This document shows positions 60,440 to 64,000 of a DNA stretch of 64,000 nt, piece by piece (the first letter of the stretch is position 1; each line of letters begins with the position of its first letter). The translations under genes were made by a program, and so were the position numbers. Below the pieces are notes generated by a model, which made no database searches, was not told the origin of the DNA, and was given only the letters and a program-made list of their open reading frames with translations. Source of the DNA: Candidatus Zymogenaceae bacterium (GTDB lineage: Bacteria > Desulfobacterota > Zymogenia > Zymogenales > Zymogenaceae); contig JAFGAS010000078.1 of assembly GCA_016933535.1 (NCBI GenBank), positions 1 through 64,000 of the forward strand, read 5' to 3'.

Positions 60440-60895
60440 ATGAAGAAGGTAATTTTTCGCACCGTAGTAACGGCCGCCCTTGCCGTTATCCTCGGCTGCG
60501 CAACGATGCCCGCAACGGACGAGGGAAAGGCCGCTCCGGACGATCTTGCCGCCGCCGTGGTGGATAAACTTGCGGGCGCCTACGAGAACAGGGACGTGTC
60601 TGGATTTATGACGCTGGTTTCGGCCCGATATTTCGAAGGCTACGGGGATCTTCAAACGGCCCTTGAAGAGGCGCTGGATACGGTCGTCTCGGCTGATCTC
60701 GATATTAGGCCGGAGCGGATATGGCAGCGTGAAGACGGCATGGTCCTCATGGACGCCGGCTGGAGCAAGACGATTATGCGGAGCACCGCCCCCGAGACCG
60801 AAACAACGTCCGGGAGGGTCACGTTTATCTTCATCCGCTATAGGACCGACGTCCTCAAACTCTTTTCCCAGAAGGGCGATCCCGTATTCCCTTAG
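60440..60895 (+). CDS. Small lipoprotein, NTF2-like
   Basis: A 151-residue lipoprotein with lipobox ALAVILGCATM. The mature part DKLAGAYENRDVSGFMTLVS and FIRYRTDVLKLFSQKGDPVF has the helix-strand layout of a nuclear-transport-factor-2-like fold, common in secreted small proteins. The fold is inferred; no function is known. AGGTGA precedes the ATG. Confidence 0.65.
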   Translation: MKKVIFRTVVTAALAVILGCATMPATDEGKAAPDDLAAAVVDKLAGAYENRDVSGFMTLVSARYFEGYGDLQTALEEALDTVVSADLDIRPERIWQREDGMVLMDAGWSKTIMRSTAPETETTSGRVTFIFIRYRTDVLKLFSQKGDPVFP

Positions 60896-61000
60896 ACGGC
60901 GAGATCGGCGGGGAACCCCGCGGCCGGCCTTGCCCTGGTTGCGTTGGGCACGGCAAAAACAGAGCGTGGTTGCGGCGGTGCGTCCAACCCCGTTTTTTAA

Positions 61001-61028
61001 TTGAAGTCTTACGTATTTGTGCTACTAT
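61001..61028 (+). promoter_or_regulatory. Promoter of yebC-ruvCAB
   Basis: TTGAAG (61001-61006), 16 bases, TACTAT (61023-61028). Confidence 0.55.
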
Positions 61029-61088
61029 GAGTAGAATATATTTATACTACGGGATTTACCGCGACCCACTACGATAGGGAGGATCAGT

Positions 61089-61838
61089 ATGTCCGGCCAT
61101 TCAAAATGGGCGAGCATTAAGCACAAAAAAGGAGTGGTAGACGCCAAGCGGGGCAAGGCGTTCACCAAGTTGATCAAGGAGCTAACCGTCGCCGCGCGCA
61201 TGGGCGGCGCTGATGCGAATTTCAATCCGCGGCTTCGCACGGCCATCGCCGCCGCCAAGGCCGCCAATATGCCCAAGGACAATATCGACCGGGCCGTCAA
61301 GAAAGGCTCCGGTGACATGGAAGGATTTCACTACGAGGAGGTCATCTATGAGGGATACGGACCGGCAGGCGTCGCCCTCATCGTGGAGGTCCTGACCGAC
61401 AATCGGAACCGTACGGTAGCCGATATCAGGTATATACTCTCGAGAAATTCAGGAAGGCTCGGGGAGACCGGCTGCGTGAGCTATATGTTCGAAAAACGAG
61501 GGATCATTTCCATCGACAAGGACGGCTTAGACGAAGATACGCTGATGGGGGCCGCCCTTGATGCCGGGGCAATCGACGTCATCGACGAGGGAAGCACGTT
61601 TGACGTCATAACGGAGCCGCCCGACTTCGAGACGGTCAGGGGGACTCTCGAAGGAAAGGGCTTTTCGATCTCTACCGCGATGGTGACGATGCTGCCGAAA
61701 AACAGTATCGCCGTGACGGGAAAGGATGCCGAGAGGATGCTCCGGCTCATGGATGCGTTGGAGGATAACGAGGACGTGCAAAACGTCTATGCAAATTTCG
61801 ACATCTCCGAAGAAGTCATGGAGGGGTTGAATATTTAA
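61089..61838 (+). CDS. yebC: YebC/PmpR family regulator or translation factor
   Basis: A 249-residue cytoplasmic protein. [40 protein letters not shown] and [18 protein letters not shown] are the N-terminal landmarks. Members have been described as transcription regulators and, more recently, as factors that relieve ribosome stalling. GGGAGG lies before the ATG. It leads the conserved yebC-ruvCAB order, and its last codons overlap the ruvC start. Confidence 0.95.
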   Translation: MSGHSKWASIKHKKGVVDAKRGKAFTKLIKELTVAARMGGADANFNPRLRTAIAAAKAANMPKDNIDRAVKKGSGDMEGFHYEEVIYEGYGPAGVALIVEVLTDNRNRTVADIRYILSRNSGRLGETGCVSYMFEKRGIISIDKDGLDEDTLMGAALDAGAIDVIDEGSTFDVITEPPDFETVRGTLEGKGFSISTAMVTMLPKNSIAVTGKDAERMLRLMDALEDNEDVQNVYANFDISEEVMEGLNI

Positions 61839-62328
61839 CCGCATTATCGTAGGAATCGACCCCGGCCTTACCGTTACGGGGTACGGTGTCATCCGGGGGG
61901 GGGAGACACTCCAGGTCGTCTCAAAGGGTGAGATTCGCCCGGGGGCCGATCTTTCTTTCGCCCGCCGTCTGGACGTTATTTTTTCGGGGATCGAGAGAAT
62001 CCTTGCCGAATCGGCCCCCGAGGCCGTTGCCGTGGAAGGGCTCTTTCATGCCAAGAATGTATCCAGCGCCTTTAAGCTTGCCCATGCGCGGGGTGTCGTC
62101 CTTCTGGCGGCGGCGCGCCGAGACGTCCCGGTGTTCGAGTATTCCCCCCGGGAGGTAAAATCGGCGGTCACCGGATACGGCGCCGCCGAAAAGGGCCAGG
62201 TCGAGTCGATGATCAGGGCAATCCTGTGTATTGAGGGAAAGGTATCCAGCCACGCCTGCGACGCCCTGGCGGTCGCCCTCTGCCACCACCACGGCGCCCG
62301 GCTGCGCGCGATACAAGGTGCGGTATGA
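61831..62328 (+). CDS. ruvC: Holliday junction endonuclease RuvC, non-standard start
   Basis: A roughly 165-residue resolvase. The frame reads [20 protein letters not shown], with the first catalytic Asp; [20 protein letters not shown] with the second catalytic acid; and [17 protein letters not shown] with the last acids. Between the in-frame TGA at 61828 and this start there is no ATG, GTG or TTG; the only candidates are ATA at 61831 (GAGGGG 4-5 bases upstream) or ATT at 61843. The first ordinary start, GTG at 62032, would remove the first catalytic Asp. The ATA choice would overlap yebC by eight bases. The stop overlaps the ruvA ATG. Confidence 0.85.
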   Translation: MFNRIIVGIDPGLTVTGYGVIRGGETLQVVSKGEIRPGADLSFARRLDVIFSGIERILAESAPEAVAVEGLFHAKNVSSAFKLAHARGVVLLAAARRDVPVFEYSPREVKSAVTGYGAAEKGQVESMIRAILCIEGKVSSHACDALAVALCHHHGARLRAIQGAV

Positions 62329-62915
62329 TCGCCCAACTTACCGGCAGGATCGTTAAAAAGACCTTTAACCACGTCGTGCTTGACGTGGGGGGCGTCGGCT
62401 ATATGGTGACGATCCCGCTGTCGACCTTTACGGCGTTGCCCGACGGCGATGGGATAGTACGGCTTTATGTCCATACCCATGTCCGGGAAGACGCGATCCT
62501 GCTGTTCGGTTTTCTCTCGGAAGAGGAGCGGGAGATCTTCATTGATCTCATCTCGGTTTCCGGCATCGGCCCGAAACTGGCGACGACCATCCTCTCGGGC
62601 GCGTCGGCCGGCGAGGTGCGGTCCTATATCGTGGCCGGCAATATAACCGGTTTTGTCGGGCTGCCGGGCGTCGGTAAAAAGACGGCCGAGCGAATCGTTC
62701 TCGAACTCAAGGAGAAGCTCGCCAAGCGGGGACCCATGGACGGCGAGATCCACCGGGAAGGCGCCGGCGGCCCCGCCGATGTGGTGGAGGCGCTCGTCAA
62801 TCTTGGTTATACGCGCACCCAGGCCCATGATGCGGTTCGGGAGGCTGCCCGGGACGGGGCCACGGATCTCGGTGAGATCCTCAAAGGGGCATTGAAGGCC
62901 CTTTCTAAATGGTAG
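62325..62915 (+). CDS. ruvA: Holliday junction branch migration protein RuvA
   Basis: A 196-residue DNA-binding subunit that forms tetramers on the junction. [20 protein letters not shown] is the OB fold; ISVSGIGPKLATTILSGASA and GLPGVGKKTAERIVLELKEK are the two helix-hairpin-helix motifs; the C-terminal domain that touches RuvB ends the chain. The start overlaps the ruvC stop (ATGA). Confidence 0.95.
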   Translation: MIAQLTGRIVKKTFNHVVLDVGGVGYMVTIPLSTFTALPDGDGIVRLYVHTHVREDAILLFGFLSEEEREIFIDLISVSGIGPKLATTILSGASAGEVRSYIVAGNITGFVGLPGVGKKTAERIVLELKEKLAKRGPMDGEIHREGAGGPADVVEALVNLGYTRTQAHDAVREAARDGATDLGEILKGALKALSKW

Positions 62916-62923
62916 GGTGATCG

Positions 62924-63943
62924 ATGGATGTTCGCATCAATAGTCCGCAGCCCAATGACGACGACAAGCTCTTCGAAGAGAGCCTGAGGCCGCGGCGCCT
63001 TTCGGAGTTCGTGGGGCAGGACGCGATCAAGGAAAACCTCTCGATATTCATCGAGGCGGCCAGGCGGCGAAACGAGGCGCTGGACCACGTGCTCCTGCTG
63101 GGACCGCCCGGCCTGGGCAAGACGACCCTGGCCTACGTAATCTCCCACGAGCTCGGGGTCACGATCAGAACGACCTCCGGTCCGATCATCGAGCGGGCCG
63201 GGGACCTGGCGGCCATCCTCACCAACCTCGAGGAGCGCGAGATCCTCTTTATCGACGAGATTCATCGACTTTCCCCCGCCGTCGAGGAGATCCTCTACCC
63301 TGCGATGGAGGATTACTGCCTGGATGTGATCATCGGGCAGGGACCGAGCGCCCGCAGCATCAAGCTGGGTCTGCCCCCCTATACCCTGGTGGGGGCCACG
63401 ACACGGGCGGGACTCATCACCTCCCCGCTGAGGGATCGATTCGGGGTGGTGGCGCGGCTTGATTTCTATACCACCGGGGATCTGGCGGCGATCGCGAGCC
63501 GGTCGGCGGCTATCCTCGGCATCCGGATGACCGAAGAGGGTGCGTTACAGATCGCCTCTCGCTCCCGCGGGACGCCCCGGGTGGCAAACCGGCTTGTCAG
63601 GCGGGTAAGGGATTATGCCGAGGTCAGGGCGGACGGAGTCATCGACGGCCCGGTAGCCCGTGAGGCGCTCATCCTCTTCAAGGTCGATGAGGCGGGATTC
63701 GACGAGATGGATCGAAAGCTGCTCTTGGCCATCATCGATAAGTTCGACGGCGGGCCGGTGGGTATCGAGACGCTGTCGGCGGCACTGGGGGAAAATAAGG
63801 ATACGATCGAGGATCTCTACGAGCCGTACCTCATACAGGAAGGGTATCTCGATCGGACACCGCGGGGGAGGGTCGCCACGCGGCGGGCCTACGAACACCT
63901 CGATCGGACACCGACAAAACGGCAAAAACAGCTCTTTGAATAA
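62924..63943 (+). CDS. ruvB: Holliday junction helicase RuvB
   Basis: A 339-residue AAA+ motor. [18 protein letters not shown] leads to Walker [17 protein letters not shown], Walker [11 protein letters not shown], sensor [18 protein letters not shown] and the winged-helix end [28 protein letters not shown] lies just ahead of the ATG, eight bases after ruvA. The last residues are KRQKQLFE. Confidence 0.95.
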   Translation: MDVRINSPQPNDDDKLFEESLRPRRLSEFVGQDAIKENLSIFIEAARRRNEALDHVLLLGPPGLGKTTLAYVISHELGVTIRTTSGPIIERAGDLAAILTNLEEREILFIDEIHRLSPAVEEILYPAMEDYCLDVIIGQGPSARSIKLGLPPYTLVGATTRAGLITSPLRDRFGVVARLDFYTTGDLAAIASRSAAILGIRMTEEGALQIASRSRGTPRVANRLVRRVRDYAEVRADGVIDGPVAREALILFKVDEAGFDEMDRKLLLAIIDKFDGGPVGIETLSAALGENKDTIEDLYEPYLIQEGYLDRTPRGRVATRRAYEHLDRTPTKRQKQLFE

Positions 63944-63949
63944 ATTTCC

Positions 63950-63978
63950 TTGCGGAAAAGCGACCTGTGTGGTATAAA
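63950..63978 (+). promoter_or_regulatory. Possible promoter reading out of the window
   Basis: TTGCGG (63950-63955), 17 bases, TATAAA (63973-63978). It would drive a gene beyond 64000. Confidence 0.35.
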
Positions 63979-64000
63979 ATTTGATTAAATCGGAAACAAT

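Noticed and set aside
61893-61904. Run of nine G in ruvC, suspected frameshift
   Set aside because: The frame through the run gives [17 protein letters not shown], which joins conserved RuvC sequence on both sides, so the length is right.
1-64000. CRISPR array
   Set aside because: The repeats are single, far apart and palindromic, without regular spacers, and no cas gene is present.
1-64000. tRNA or rRNA genes
   Set aside because: No cloverleaf with a TTCGA-type T loop and matching acceptor stem, and no rRNA-like stretch, was noticed; a covariance search could not be run.

Overview
The window is a GC-rich stretch of bacterial chromosome, densely packed with housekeeping and metabolic genes. 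I see no rRNA, tRNA, integrase, transposase, phage or CRISPR locus. Lipoproteins, an OmpA-domain protein, a UshA-type nucleotidase and TonB-less import systems point to a Gram-negative cell. The mix of Gld-like ABC genes, DUF169, DUF3795, a TAXI-type binding protein, a V4R protein, CoA-ligase and CoA-transferase enzymes, and MenG/UbiE with a geranylgeranyl-reductase-like flavoprotein resembles anaerobes of the former Deltaproteobacteria (Desulfobacterota and relatives). That placement is an inference from gene content; no marker tree could be run.

Layout. 1-670: repeat-rich leader with two tandem sigma70-like promoters and a possible attenuator. 670-6533 (+): ABC ATPase, permease, Gld-type auxiliary protein and a four-unit DUF4340 protein, running straight into rpoZ, a small helical protein and yacG. 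6900-9802 (+): YbjQ, a possible 25-residue peptide gene, proS and a chagasin-like inhibitor. 10388-16622 (-): a probable seven-gene peptide/amino-acid operon (M18 aminopeptidase, binding protein, universal stress protein, GlnQ-type ATPase, second binding protein, two permeases). 16862-21038 (-): DUF169, a WG-repeat protein, a lipoprotein, trpS and YjbQ. 21162-28911: maf-yggS, thioredoxin-fold and nitroreductase genes, a membrane-anchored 5'-nucleotidase, a PlsB-like acyltransferase and a DUF3795 protein.

29354-41475 is an acyl-CoA region: acyl-CoA dehydrogenase with a TetR gene behind it, a V4R protein, an ADP-forming acyl-CoA synthetase alpha subunit, an AMP-forming acyl-CoA ligase, an orphan TAXI binding protein, an M28 peptidase with embedded membrane helices, a GPH-type symporter, a GNAT enzyme and a class III CoA-transferase. 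Two strong palindromes, upstream of the dehydrogenase and of the CoA-ligase alpha gene, are candidate operators. 41563-49279: LysE exporter, YugP protease, recO-mgtE, nadK-recN and a short-form N-acetylglutamate synthase. 49461-60895: a FAD oxidoreductase with a phosphodiesterase, a DUF3160 pair, a TldE/PmbA-like protein, ubiE/menG, a PQQ-type propeller protein, paired glycine-zipper lipoproteins and a small lipoprotein. 61089-63943: yebC-ruvC-ruvA-ruvB, where ruvC has no AUG, GUG or UUG start.

The most unusual non-coding content is a set of short palindromes. Most have GTAGGG/CCCTAC edges and GGGC or GGGT arm ends, but the inner stem differs between copies (GCGGCAT, GTCGCAT, GACACGA) while staying self-complementary. 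Alongside them are roughly 100-bp MITE-like elements with TGTCATTGCGAG-type ends. Both sit only between genes. I did not find a clearly new multi-gene defence or biosynthetic system. The best leads are the repeats, the ruvC start, the two acyl-CoA operators, the stress-protein-containing transport operon and the DUF4340/Gld cluster.
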